Shown in pieces: positions 1-9,254 of a stretch of DNA of 64,000 nucleotides. The notes below the pieces were generated by a model. It had not been told where the DNA came from and ran no database searches. It was given only the letters and a program-made list of their open reading frames with translations. Numbering within the stretch: position 1 is the first letter of the stretch; each line of letters opens with the position of its first letter. The translations under genes and the position numbers were made by a program. Source of the DNA: Gemmatimonas aurantiaca (GTDB lineage Bacteria > Gemmatimonadota > Gemmatimonadetes > Gemmatimonadales > Gemmatimonadaceae); the NCBI RefSeq assembly GCF_037190085.1, contig NZ_JBBCJO010000012.1, positions 496,001 to 560,000 of the forward strand. Reading direction: 5' to 3'.

Positions 1-1354
<1,354 letters not shown>

Positions 1355-1389
1355 AGCCTTGAAAGATAATGCAAAGAGTCGGGCCGGAC

Positions 1390-1709
1390 GTCAGACCCTC
1401 AGACGGGGTCAGAGGTCAGAGGTCAGCCGGTCAGAACTGAGACGGCGATCGAGTTGAGAGATCAGACAACCATGAGGTCAGAAGTCTGAGCGCTGACGGC
1501 GACGACCGCTCGTGCGCGCCACCGGCTGCGGGCCGGGCGCCCGCAGGCTGGGGCGCGCAGCGCCCCGAAAAACAGCGAGCCCTCGCGTCAGCACCCAGCT
1601 CGCAAGCGAAGTGCTCGGACCTCTGACCTCTGAACCCTCCTTCCTGCTCCCTATCTCCGTCTCAGTTCTGACCTCGGAACTCTGACATCAGACCTCTGAA
1701 GGTCTGACG
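1390..1709. repeat. Long palindromic repeat family 1, copy A
   Basis: This lies between the divergent starts of prfC and the ankyrin gene. The left arm reads GTCAGAGGTCAG...GTCAGAACTGAGACGGCGAT and the right arm returns an imperfect reverse complement, including CCGTCTCAGTTCTGACC near 1660. The centre holds the hairpin GGGGCGC-GCA-GCGCCCC (1550-1566). The same arrangement occurs at 3171-3491 and 42835-43167. The arms here are more diverged from each other than in copy C. I see no coding capacity. Confidence 0.88.
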
Positions 1710-1884
1710 CCAGACCCAGACGCCAGCCCGTGGCCCCCCCGCGTGCTCCGCACTAGACTCAAGTCGCGCGAGGGGCGCATTCAGTCCGCGAAAAGGGCCG
1801 TGCCCACCCATCCTGGAAGGTCATCATCCGAACCTTCTTTCAGCCCGATCAGTGCGGACTCCGGGCGCGTGAAAGGAGATTCGC
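1710..1884. other. Upstream region of the ankyrin gene, nothing recognised
   Basis: This stretch lies between repeat copy A and the ankyrin gene start. Apart from the ribosome site GAAAGGAG at 1871-1878 I see no gene, clear promoter or structured element. With copy A it makes up the 530-base gap between prfC and the ankyrin gene. Confidence 0.6.
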
Positions 1885-3219
1885 ATGTATCCCAACCCGC
1901 AGGACGTCCTGCCGCTCCCGTCCCGTCCAGACGTGGAGCAGTACCGCACCCGCGCCAAGGAACTGGTGCGCGCGCACCATGAAGCCCCCGCCGCCGTAGA
2001 GACCTGGGCACAACGCTGGATCTCGGCCCTGTGGCGCACCGGTTCAGCCGATGGGCAACCCACCCCGCCCATGCCGCCCCATGCCCACGATGTGAACCGA
2101 TCCGTCGCACAGGTGGCCGCGTTTGCGATGGAGCGACTGAACGGCACGCGCGGGGCGCTGAGTCAGGCGCAGTTCGTCATTGCCCGCGCCCACGGATTTC
2201 CGAGCTGGACGCGCCTGCTGCAGCATCTCGACGCGTCGACACGTGAGCGCTCGCCCGTCTCACACTTCGAGCACGCGGCCGATGCGGTGGTGAGCGGTGA
2301 TCTGGCCACCCTGTCGACCCTGCTGCGGGCCGATCCCGCGCTGGTGCACGCACGATCCGATCGTGAGCATGGATCGACGTTGCTGCACTACGTGTCCGCG
2401 AACGGCGTCGAGAACTACCGTCAGCGCACGCCGTCCAACGTCTGCGATATCGCTGCGACGCTACTCGACGCCGGCGCCGATGTCCGCGCCACCTGCGATG
2501 TCTACGGCGGCGGCGCGGATACGCTCAGTCTGGCCATCACCAGTGCGCACCCACGCGCGGCCGGCGTGCAACTGGCGCTGGCCGATCTGCTGATCGCCCG
2601 CGGCGCGCGTGTGGTGGCGGGCATGGTGCGCGCCTGTCTCGCCAACGGGTGCCCCGAAGCCGCGGTGCACATGGGCGCGCTCTGTCTCGCACGTGGCATT
2701 CCGCTGGATCTGCAGGAACTGGCGTGCGTGGAGCGCGTGGACCTGCTCGCGGATCGGCTCGTGGAGCGCGCGCCTTCGGCGGCCGAGTCCGAAGAAGCCC
2801 TGTCGATGGCAGCATGGTACGACCGACGCGAATCCATTGCGACGCTGCTCGATCATGGGGTGCCGGTGGATACCCCGAACGGCGACGGCGCAACTGCGCT
2901 GCATGTGGCCTGTTATGCCGGACAGGAAGCCCTGGTCGACACGCTGCTCGCCCGCGGCGCCTCGGTGCACCGTGCGGATGCAACCTATGGCACGACGCCG
3001 CTGGTCTGGGCCCTGCACGCCTGGCTCGTGGACGGCAAAACACCGGCAAGCGCATACAAGGCCATCATCGGACGCCTGCTCGACGCGGGCGCAGACGTGA
3101 AGGCCGAGTGGATCGACGACGATCGGCTACGCGCGGACGAAGAGCTATGGGCGCGGCTGGCCTCTGGTTTCAGATCTTCAGACAGGGTCAGAGGTCAGAA
3201 ATCAGTAGGTCAGAACTGA
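1885..3219 (+). CDS. Ankyrin-repeat protein with repeat-derived C-terminus
   Basis: A predicted 444-residue cytoplasmic protein with no signal peptide. The N-terminal ~120 residues (LPLPSRPDVEQYRTRAKEL onward) resemble the leader found on many bacterial ankyrin proteins. From about residue 150 come ankyrin-type units, for example GSTLLHYVSANG, AATLLDAGADV, ATALHVACYAGQEALVD and TLLARGASVHRAD, so it probably binds another protein. The partner and role are unknown. The start is set by a strong ribosome site, GAAAGGAG, six bases before ATG. The last ~16 residues (FRSSDRVRGQKSVGQN) and the stop codon are encoded by the left arm of palindromic repeat copy B. The original C-terminus was therefore probably replaced or extended when the repeat arrived. 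It converges on glmS. Confidence 0.85.
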   Translation: MYPNPQDVLPLPSRPDVEQYRTRAKELVRAHHEAPAAVETWAQRWISALWRTGSADGQPTPPMPPHAHDVNRSVAQVAAFAMERLNGTRGALSQAQFVIARAHGFPSWTRLLQHLDASTRERSPVSHFEHAADAVVSGDLATLSTLLRADPALVHARSDREHGSTLLHYVSANGVENYRQRTPSNVCDIAATLLDAGADVRATCDVYGGGADTLSLAITSAHPRAAGVQLALADLLIARGARVVAGMVRACLANGCPEAAVHMGALCLARGIPLDLQELACVERVDLLADRLVERAPSAAESEEALSMAAWYDRRESIATLLDHGVPVDTPNGDGATALHVACYAGQEALVDTLLARGASVHRADATYGTTPLVWALHAWLVDGKTPASAYKAIIGRLLDAGADVKAEWIDDDRLRADEELWARLASGFRSSDRVRGQKSVGQN

Positions 3220-3491
3220 GACGGCGATCGAGTTGAGAGATCAGACAACAACGAGATCAGAGATCTGAGCACTGGCGGTCGAGGGGGCCGTGTGCGCCAC
3301 GAGCCCTGCTGGCCGGGCTTGCAGCCCGGGCGCCCGCAGGACCCCTGCGGGGCGCAATGCGCCCCGCAAAACACGGCTCCCTCGCGTCAGCACCCACCCG
3401 CGGACGAAGTGCTCGGACCTCTGACCTCTGGCTGCTCCTTCCTGCTCCCTATATCCGTCTGAGTTCTGACCCTCTGATTTCTGATTCTCTG
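3171..3491. repeat. Long palindromic repeat family 1, copy B
   Basis: The second copy lies between the convergent ends of the ankyrin gene and glmS. Its left arm starts inside the ankyrin coding frame and supplies its stop codon at 3217-3219. The inner hairpin GGGGCGC-AAT-GCGCCCC is at 3349-3365, next to a second GC-rich stem CCTGCGGGG. The right arm CTCCTTCCTGCTCCCTAT closely matches copy A, while copy C differs there. It ends seven bases before the glmS stop codon. Confidence 0.88.
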
Positions 3492-3497
3492 CCGCTG

Positions 3498-5324
3498 CTA
3501 TTCGACGGTCACGCTCTTGGCCAGATTCCGCGGCTGGTCCACGTTGCAGCCCCGCTTCACCGCGATGTAGTACGCCAGCAGCTGCAGTGGCACCGAGGCC
3601 AGGATGGGCGTCAGCAGATCCACCGTTTCGGGGATGCGGAACTCGTAGTCCAGCTTGCCCGCCAGCGACGGCTCGTCACGCGTGGTGATCGCGATGATCT
3701 TGCCCTTGCGTGCCTTCACCTCCTGGATGTTCGACGTGATCTTGTCGAACACCGAATCGTGCGGCGCGATGCACACCACCGGCATCATCTCGTCGATGAG
3801 TGCGATGGGCCCGTGTTTCATCTCGGCCGCCGGATACCCCTCGGCGTGGATGTACGAGATTTCCTTGAGCTTGAGCGCGCCTTCGAGCGCGGCGGGGAAG
3901 TTGTAGCCCCGGCCAAGATACAGGAAATTGGACGCCCGCTTGAACTCCTCGGCCACCTCCTCGATCTCATCCGCACGATCGAGAATGCTCTGGATCTGCT
4001 CGGGCAACCTGGCCAGCGCCTGCGCGAGTTCACGGCCGCGTTGCACACTCATGTCGCGCAGACGCGCGAGTTTGAGCGTGAAGAGCGCCAGCGCCACCAC
4101 CTGGCTCGTGAACGCCTTGGTCGACGCCACACCGATTTCCGGACCGGCATGCAGGTAGATACCGCCATCGTCCTCACGGGCGATGGTGGAGCCGACCACG
4201 TTCACGAGCCCCAGCGTGCGCGCACCGCGACGTTTCGCTTCGCGCATGGCAGCCAGCGTGTCGGCCGTCTCACCGGACTGCGAGATCACGATGCACAGCG
4301 TGCGCGGCGTGACGATCGGATTGCGGTAGCGGAACTCGGAGGCGTATTCCACTTCGACCGGAATGCGGCAGAGTTCCTCGATCATCATCTCGCCGATGAG
4401 GGCCGAATGCCAGCTCGTGCCGCAGGCGGTGATGATGATGTTGTCGACCGCGAGCAGATCGTCCTTCGGGATATTGAGCCCCCCCAGCTTGGAGAATCCT
4501 TCCTCGAGAATGAGACGTCCACGCATGGTGTTCTCCACCGTGGTCGGCTGCTCGAAGATCTCCTTGAGCATGAAGTGCGGATATCCGCCCCGCTCGATCT
4601 GCGCGAGGTCCCATTCGATGCGCGTGACCGGCTTCTCGCGGGTCACCGAATCGAGATCGAGCACCTTGTATCCGTCGCGGGTCACGACGGCGATGTCGCC
4701 GTCGTCCAGGTACACCACGTGACGGGTGTAGGCCAGAATGGCCGACGCATCGGAGGCCACATAGTACTCGCCCTCGCCGATGCCGATCAGCAGCGGACTG
4801 CCCTTGCGGGCCGCGACGATCTTGTCCTTCTCGTCGCTCGAGATGACCGCGATGCCATACGTGCCGTCCACCTGCCGCAACGCTTCGATCACCGCGGCTT
4901 CGAGGTTGCCGGCATAGGCCGTCTCGATCAGATGGGCGAGCACTTCGGTGTCGGTGTCCGACTTGAACACGTATCCGCGCGATTCGAGACCGGCCTTGAG
5001 CGCCGTGGCATTCTCGATGATGCCGTTGTGCACCACGGCGATCTTGCCGTTCTGACTCACGTGCGGATGCGCGTTGGTCTCGTTCGGCGGACCGTGCGTG
5101 GCCCAGCGCGTGTGTGCGATGCCCATCGTCCCCTGCGGCGGATCGGCCGCGATGGTGGACTCGAGTCGCGAGATCTTGCCGGCCGCGCGGCGTGTCTCGA
5201 CGCCCTTGCCGTTCATGATCGCCACGCCGGCCGAGTCATACCCGCGATATTCGAGACGCTTGAGCCCCTCGATCAGCATCGGGGTCGCGATCTTGTCACC
5301 TACATAGCCAACGATTCCGCACAT
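3498..5324 (-). CDS. glmS: Glutamine-fructose-6-phosphate aminotransferase (isomerizing)
   Basis: GlmS makes glucosamine-6-phosphate from fructose-6-phosphate and glutamine, the entry step to UDP-GlcNAc for peptidoglycan and LPS. The 608-residue length is standard. The N-terminal nucleophile is intact (MCGIVGYVGD; Cys becomes residue 1 after Met removal). The glutaminase domain runs to about residue 225, followed by two SIS sugar-isomerase domains with SQSGETADT and a second set including HAEGYPAAEMKHGPIAL. The C-terminal PRNLAKSVTVE is the family's conserved tail. It follows glmM with an 11-base gap, so the two steps are probably co-transcribed from upstream of glmM. No glmS ribozyme is apparent upstream. 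Confidence 0.97.
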   Translation of the reverse strand: MCGIVGYVGDKIATPMLIEGLKRLEYRGYDSAGVAIMNGKGVETRRAAGKISRLESTIAADPPQGTMGIAHTRWATHGPPNETNAHPHVSQNGKIAVVHNGIIENATALKAGLESRGYVFKSDTDTEVLAHLIETAYAGNLEAAVIEALRQVDGTYGIAVISSDEKDKIVAARKGSPLLIGIGEGEYYVASDASAILAYTRHVVYLDDGDIAVVTRDGYKVLDLDSVTREKPVTRIEWDLAQIERGGYPHFMLKEIFEQPTTVENTMRGRLILEEGFSKLGGLNIPKDDLLAVDNIIITACGTSWHSALIGEMMIEELCRIPVEVEYASEFRYRNPIVTPRTLCIVISQSGETADTLAAMREAKRRGARTLGLVNVVGSTIAREDDGGIYLHAGPEIGVASTKAFTSQVVALALFTLKLARLRDMSVQRGRELAQALARLPEQIQSILDRADEIEEVAEEFKRASNFLYLGRGYNFPAALEGALKLKEISYIHAEGYPAAEMKHGPIALIDEMMPVVCIAPHDSVFDKITSNIQEVKARKGKIIAITTRDEPSLAGKLDYEFRIPETVDLLTPILASVPLQLLAYYIAVKRGCNVDQPRNLAKSVTVE

Positions 5325-5335
5325 GGTCGGTCAGG

Positions 5336-6706
5336 TCAGAGGGAAACGAGCGCGTCGAGCGGCTCGCGGGCCTGCAAAATGAGTTGACGCGCTTCGGCGT
5401 CGGTGGGGGCTTCGGCGATGACGCGCACGATCGGCTCGGTCCCCGAGGGGCGCAGATGCACCCACCGATCGGACCAGTCGAGCCGCAGACCGTCCTGCGT
5501 GTCCGCCGAGGCGTCGGCGAACGCCGCCCGCAATGCGGCATACACCGCGTCGAGCGATGCATCGGGGCGATCGAGCTTGTCCTTCACGATCACGTAGCGT
5601 GCGCGATCGGCCACAAGTTGCGACAACGGACGGCCTTCCTCGAGCATGAGCTGCAACATGAGCGCCGCACCCACCGGTGCATCGCGTCCGAGATGCAGCT
5701 CGGGGAGGATGACTCCGCCGTTCCCTTCCCCGCCGATGGTCGCGCCGGCATCACGCATGGCGATGGCCACGTTCACTTCACCCACACTGGCAAAATGGAA
5801 CGGCACGCCGAGTTCGTGCGCGACATCGGACACGACCTTGCTGGTGGAGAGATTGGTCACCACCGGACCGGGACGATGCCGCAACACCGTACGCGCCGCG
5901 AACGCCAGCGTGTAGTCCTCTCCGGGCGCCTTGCCATCGTCCAGCACGAGCGCGAGGCGATCGACATCGGGATCGGTGGCGAACCCGATGTCGGCCTTCG
6001 TACTGCGCACCAGCGCTTCGAGTTCGCCGAGGTTCTCGGCCACCGGTTCGGGCGGACGATGGAAGCGACCATCGGCCTCCATGTTGATCGCGTACACCTC
6101 GCATCCCAGCTCGGTGAGCAGCGCCGGCATGATCACACTGCCCGCGCCATGACAACAATCGAGCGCCACGCGGAAACGTCGCGCGCGGATGCCCTCGGCA
6201 TCGAGCCACGGCAACGCGAGCACCTGCGCGATGTGCCGATGAACGGCTTCATCGTCACGGACGATCTCGCCGAGCTTGTCCCATGTGGCGCGGGGGATGC
6301 CGCTGTCGAGCAACGACCGCATCTCGGCGCCTTCGGCAGCCGACAGAAACAGTCCGGACGGCCCGATGAACTTGAGCGCGTTCCATTCGATCGGATTGTG
6401 GCTGGCCGTGATGCCAAGACCGCCGGCGGCATGATGATGTTCGACGGCCAGCTGAATGGTGGGCGTCGGGACCATGCCGATATCGATGACCGTGCATCCC
6501 ACCGATTCGAGCGCACCATGCACGATGCGCGTGAACATCGGGCCCGATACGCGACTGTCGCGTCCCACGACCACGCGGCGATTGCCCGTGCGCGAGGCCC
6601 AGGCCCCGAATGCTGCGGCAAACGTCGCGACCACCTCCGGCGTGAGCGCGTCACCGACGCGGCCCCGCACCCCCGACACACTGACCATCAACCCATCAAA
6701 CGCCAT
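5336..6706 (-). CDS. glmM: Phosphoglucosamine mutase
   Basis: It converts glucosamine-6-phosphate to glucosamine-1-phosphate, the step after GlmS. The predicted protein has 456 residues. The phosphoserine loop is TASHNP (Ser ~102), the metal loop is DPDVDR, the sugar-binding loop is GEGNGG and the phosphate-binding loop is RPSGTEP. The GEGNGG loop resembles archaeal and Bacteroidota-type alpha-phosphohexomutases rather than the GEQSGH of classical GlmM. Phosphomannomutase or phosphoglucomutase activity is therefore a fair alternative, but linkage to glmS favours GlmM. The start at 6706 was chosen over upstream options because a GAGGAG ribosome site sits just before it and the sequence begins directly with the family's N-terminus (GLMVSVSGVRG). 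Confidence 0.88.
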   Translation of the reverse strand: MAFDGLMVSVSGVRGRVGDALTPEVVATFAAAFGAWASRTGNRRVVVGRDSRVSGPMFTRIVHGALESVGCTVIDIGMVPTPTIQLAVEHHHAAGGLGITASHNPIEWNALKFIGPSGLFLSAAEGAEMRSLLDSGIPRATWDKLGEIVRDDEAVHRHIAQVLALPWLDAEGIRARRFRVALDCCHGAGSVIMPALLTELGCEVYAINMEADGRFHRPPEPVAENLGELEALVRSTKADIGFATDPDVDRLALVLDDGKAPGEDYTLAFAARTVLRHRPGPVVTNLSTSKVVSDVAHELGVPFHFASVGEVNVAIAMRDAGATIGGEGNGGVILPELHLGRDAPVGAALMLQLMLEEGRPLSQLVADRARYVIVKDKLDRPDASLDAVYAALRAAFADASADTQDGLRLDWSDRWVHLRPSGTEPIVRVIAEAPTDAEARQLILQAREPLDALVSL

Positions 6707-7129
6707 GAGGCTCCTCAGCTCTTTGTCAGCCCGTTTCAGTTCCGCGGCACACGCGAAGCCCCCGTGAACCACTGTGAAGCCACGTGGAGACGCGCGATCA
6801 CCTGCAGATTCCGTGGAGATCACGTCCGAACCGGCAATCGTGCAAGCTAGGCGCGTCACAGTGCGGGCACCAAGAGGCACCGTCGCCGTAATCATCACCG
6901 CAGCCGACTCAGCCGTTGACGTGAAGATGGAGCATCGATCGCGGTCGATCTCTGCGCACCCACGTCGGACGCATCACTTTCTACTCAGAATTAGGACGCT
7001 TGGCAGTGATCCGGGTTACAGTCGTGGCACCGCTTCCCACTTTCCGGAGGTCCCCGGGCACCTCGCCATCACCGACTTCGAGTGGTTCCCCGCCTCCCAC
7101 TTTCCGGGGGTTCCCGTCTATCGTCCGGT
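6707..7129. other. Intergenic region with a 60-base-spaced direct repeat
   Basis: This divergent interval separates glmM from the adenylate-forming-like gene. I see no credible gene: the open frames here have no ribosome site or recognisable motif. The one notable structure is a ~26-base near-identical segment starting at 7031 and again at 7091, exactly 60 bases apart (CCCACTTTCCGG core). It could be paired operator sites or a remnant duplication. Confidence 0.5.
7031..7116. repeat. Direct repeat pair, 60-base spacing
   Basis: The two segments begin at 7031 and 7091 and share CCCACTTTCCGG followed by GGT and CCCG, with three or four differences over 26 bases. They lie just upstream of the start at 7130. 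Helical phasing (60 bases is close to six turns) is compatible with cooperative protein binding, but this is only a possibility. Confidence 0.55.
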
Positions 7130-7849
7130 ATGTCGGATCCCCTTGCCCTGTTGCCGCTGGCCCTCGCTGCCGGAGGCGGTCGTCTGAATCGGATCGACGC
7201 CAGTCGTGCCGTGGCCGCGGGTTTCACGCTCCTGCAGCGTTGTGCCCCGCTGGTGCGCGCGCTGGCAGGGAAACGGGCAGCGGCGGTGTTGCCGGCCGAC
7301 CCCGCGTTCCTGTGCGCCCTGGCCGCGTCCGACGGGCGTGGTCTCTTCTGGTGCGATCCCCATGTCTCACCGGACGAGCTCGGCAGCCGCAGTGCGGCCT
7401 ACGGCGTGGGCGCCGTGTTCACGATGGAGACGTTCACGGCGACGTGTCGCCTGGCATTGGGCGCCGACATCCCCCTGGTGCTGCTCGACGACGCGCCTGC
7501 GCACGCGGTCGTGCACGCGGGGGATCGCCGGATCGTCGTCGACCTGGGTTCGCACTTCGGGTTGCCGCTGGAGGGGCAGCGCGACGCTGAGGGGCGTGAC
7601 GAGGAGTGCCTGTTGATCGGCGAGCGGATCCTCACGCATCGCGACCTCCTCCGCGACGCACGCGCATTCGGCGCCACCGCGGGCCTCACGCCGGTCGATC
7701 GCACGATGACCGTCATGCCCACCGCCGATGTCGATCTGTTCGTCGCCGGTGTGGTCGCACCGCTGTTGTACGGCGGTGAGGTATTCGTGACGCCCACCGA
7801 GGACCGCGCGCCGATCGATCAGTTCGCGCCGACACGCCTCGTTCACTGA
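7130..7849 (+). CDS. Degenerate adenylate-forming (acyl-CoA ligase-like) protein
   Basis: A 239-residue protein whose middle and end resemble the N-terminal lobe of AMP-forming acyl-CoA synthetases. The resemblance is clearest in LTHRDLLRDARAFGATAGL (around residues 168-186) and VAGVVAPLLYGGEVFVTP (around 205-222). In active enzymes the P-loop (TSGTTGxPKG) lies just before the LTHRxLL segment. Here that place reads ECLLIGERI, with no Ser/Thr/Gly-rich loop. The C-terminal catalytic domain is also absent, so ATP-dependent ligation is unlikely. The reading frame is intact, which argues against a recent pseudogene. The start was placed at the ATG at 7130; earlier in-frame codons run into the direct repeat. 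Function is unknown; a regulatory or partner-binding role is possible. Confidence 0.55.
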   Translation: MSDPLALLPLALAAGGGRLNRIDASRAVAAGFTLLQRCAPLVRALAGKRAAAVLPADPAFLCALAASDGRGLFWCDPHVSPDELGSRSAAYGVGAVFTMETFTATCRLALGADIPLVLLDDAPAHAVVHAGDRRIVVDLGSHFGLPLEGQRDAEGRDEECLLIGERILTHRDLLRDARAFGATAGLTPVDRTMTVMPTADVDLFVAGVVAPLLYGGEVFVTPTEDRAPIDQFAPTRLVH

Positions 7850-7850
7850 C

Positions 7851-7906
7851 GGATCAGAACCGACTGGTCAGAACCGACCGATCAGACCCAACGGATCAGG
7901 CGGCAG
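7851..7906 (+). repeat. Degenerate tandem repeat, four units of 14 bases
   Basis: Directly after the stop at 7849 four units follow, based on GGATCAGAACCGAC. The first two differ at two positions, the third is more diverged and the fourth keeps only its first half. The core TCAGAAC also occurs in the arms of palindromic repeat family 1, so this may be a related fragment. Confidence 0.6.
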
Positions 7907-8045
7907 GCCGGGGATCGCGAGGACCGGGCTGTGCCGGACGTCCGATCGACGAGACGGTCGGGCGAGTCGTCGGATGTGCTGCTCGACCCCTGCCCGTCCG
8001 GCGGCTAGCTTCCCGCGGCACACCTCCCCGAACGATCTGGAGCCC

Positions 8046-9215
8046 ATGACGCGCATTTACGACGAAGATCTCGCGGGTGGCCTCGCCACACGCGCCATTC
8101 ATGCCGGCCAGCGTCCCGACGAAGTGTCGGGCGCCATCATGACCCCGCTGTACCTCACGTCCACCTACGTGCAGGAGAGCATCGGCGTCAACAAGGGGTA
8201 CGAGTACGCGCGGGGCAAGAACCCCACGCGGCAGGCGCTCGAGCGCAACGTGGCGACGCTGGAAGGCGGCCGTCACGGCTTTGCCTTCAGCAGCGGCATG
8301 GGCTGCCTCGACTCGATCATGAAACTGTTCCGCGCCGGTGATCACATCGTGTGCGCGGAGAACGTGTACGGCGGCACGTTCCGGCTGTTCGATCGCATCC
8401 TGCGGCATCTGGGACTGTCCTTCTCGTACGTGGACACCAGTGATCCCCAGCGGGTGGCCGATGTCATGACGCCGGCCACGCGGGCGCTCCTCGTGGAGAC
8501 GCCCACCAATCCGCTGATGCGGCTCACCGATCTTCGTGCCATGAGCGACATCGCCAGGCGGCACGAGGCCTTGTTGATCGTGGACAACACCTTCGCGACG
8601 CCGGTCTTTCAGCGTCCGCTGGAACTCGGCGCCGACATCGTCTGGCATTCGACCACGAAATACATCAACGGCCACTCCGATATGATCGGCGGGCTGGCGG
8701 TGGTACTTGAGGACGAGCTAGCGGACCGTCTCCAGTTCATTCTCAATGCGGCCGGGGCCGTGCCGGGGCCATTCGATGCCTGGCTCGCCCTGCGTGGGAC
8801 GAAGACCCTGCCGCTCCGCATGAAGCAGCACGATGCCAACGGCCGGGCGATCGCGGCGTTTCTCGAACAGCGCATCGGACCGGAGCGGGTGATCTACCCC
8901 GGACTCGCGCACCATCCGCATCACGAACTGGCGAAGCAGCAGATGTCGGGATTTGGCGGCATGATGACGCTCGAGCTCGGTTCGATCGACAACGCCCGCC
9001 GTTTCCTCGAGCGCGTGCGGGTGTTCTCGCTGGCCGAATCGCTGGGCGGCGTGGAGAGCCTCACGAATCATCCGTTCTCGATGACGCATGGGTCCGTGCC
9101 GGCCGACGTGAAGCAGGCCATGGGGCTCACCGACGGCATGGTTCGCCTGTCCTGCGGCATCGAGGACGCGGAGGACCTGATCGGGGATCTGGAGGGGGCG
9201 CTCGAGGGGTTGTGA
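8046..9215 (+). CDS. Cystathionine gamma-synthase/lyase family PLP enzyme
   Basis: A 389-residue Cys/Met-metabolism PLP enzyme. The N-terminus has ATRAIHAGQRPDE, followed by the substrate/PLP motif YEYARGKNPTR. The phosphate-cup region contains AFSSGMG, VDNTFATP carries the pyridine-binding Asp, and HSTTKYINGHSD carries the Schiff-base lysine. The C-terminal SLGGVESL and LSCGIEDAEDLIGD are typical. The family includes gamma-synthase, gamma-lyase, beta-lyase and O-acetylhomoserine sulfhydrylase, and sequence alone does not separate these well. The gene stands alone, so context does not help. The start at 8046 has GGAG four to seven bases upstream. No SAM riboswitch is evident upstream. Confidence 0.9.
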   Translation: MTRIYDEDLAGGLATRAIHAGQRPDEVSGAIMTPLYLTSTYVQESIGVNKGYEYARGKNPTRQALERNVATLEGGRHGFAFSSGMGCLDSIMKLFRAGDHIVCAENVYGGTFRLFDRILRHLGLSFSYVDTSDPQRVADVMTPATRALLVETPTNPLMRLTDLRAMSDIARRHEALLIVDNTFATPVFQRPLELGADIVWHSTTKYINGHSDMIGGLAVVLEDELADRLQFILNAAGAVPGPFDAWLALRGTKTLPLRMKQHDANGRAIAAFLEQRIGPERVIYPGLAHHPHHELAKQQMSGFGGMMTLELGSIDNARRFLERVRVFSLAESLGGVESLTNHPFSMTHGSVPADVKQAMGLTDGMVRLSCGIEDAEDLIGDLEGALEGL

Positions 9216-9254
9216 GTTCGAAACCCACAACCCACCACGGCACGTAGTGTTTCC

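Noticed and set aside
3357..5387. 676-residue open frame on the plus strand
   Set aside because: It lies wholly opposite glmS, has His/Arg/Asp-rich composition typical of antisense frames in GC-rich genes and shows no domain.
7000..7022. TTGGCA...TACAGT as a sigma-70 promoter
   Set aside because: The spacing is only 11 bases, too short for a normal promoter.
6707..7129. Possible glmS ribozyme or riboswitch near glmM/glmS
   Set aside because: The region upstream of glmM has no recognisable conserved core, and only 11 bases separate glmM from glmS.
9216..9254. GTTCGAAACCC as a tRNA T-arm
   Set aside because: No acceptor, D or anticodon stems surround it; it is a fragment resembling palindrome family 2.
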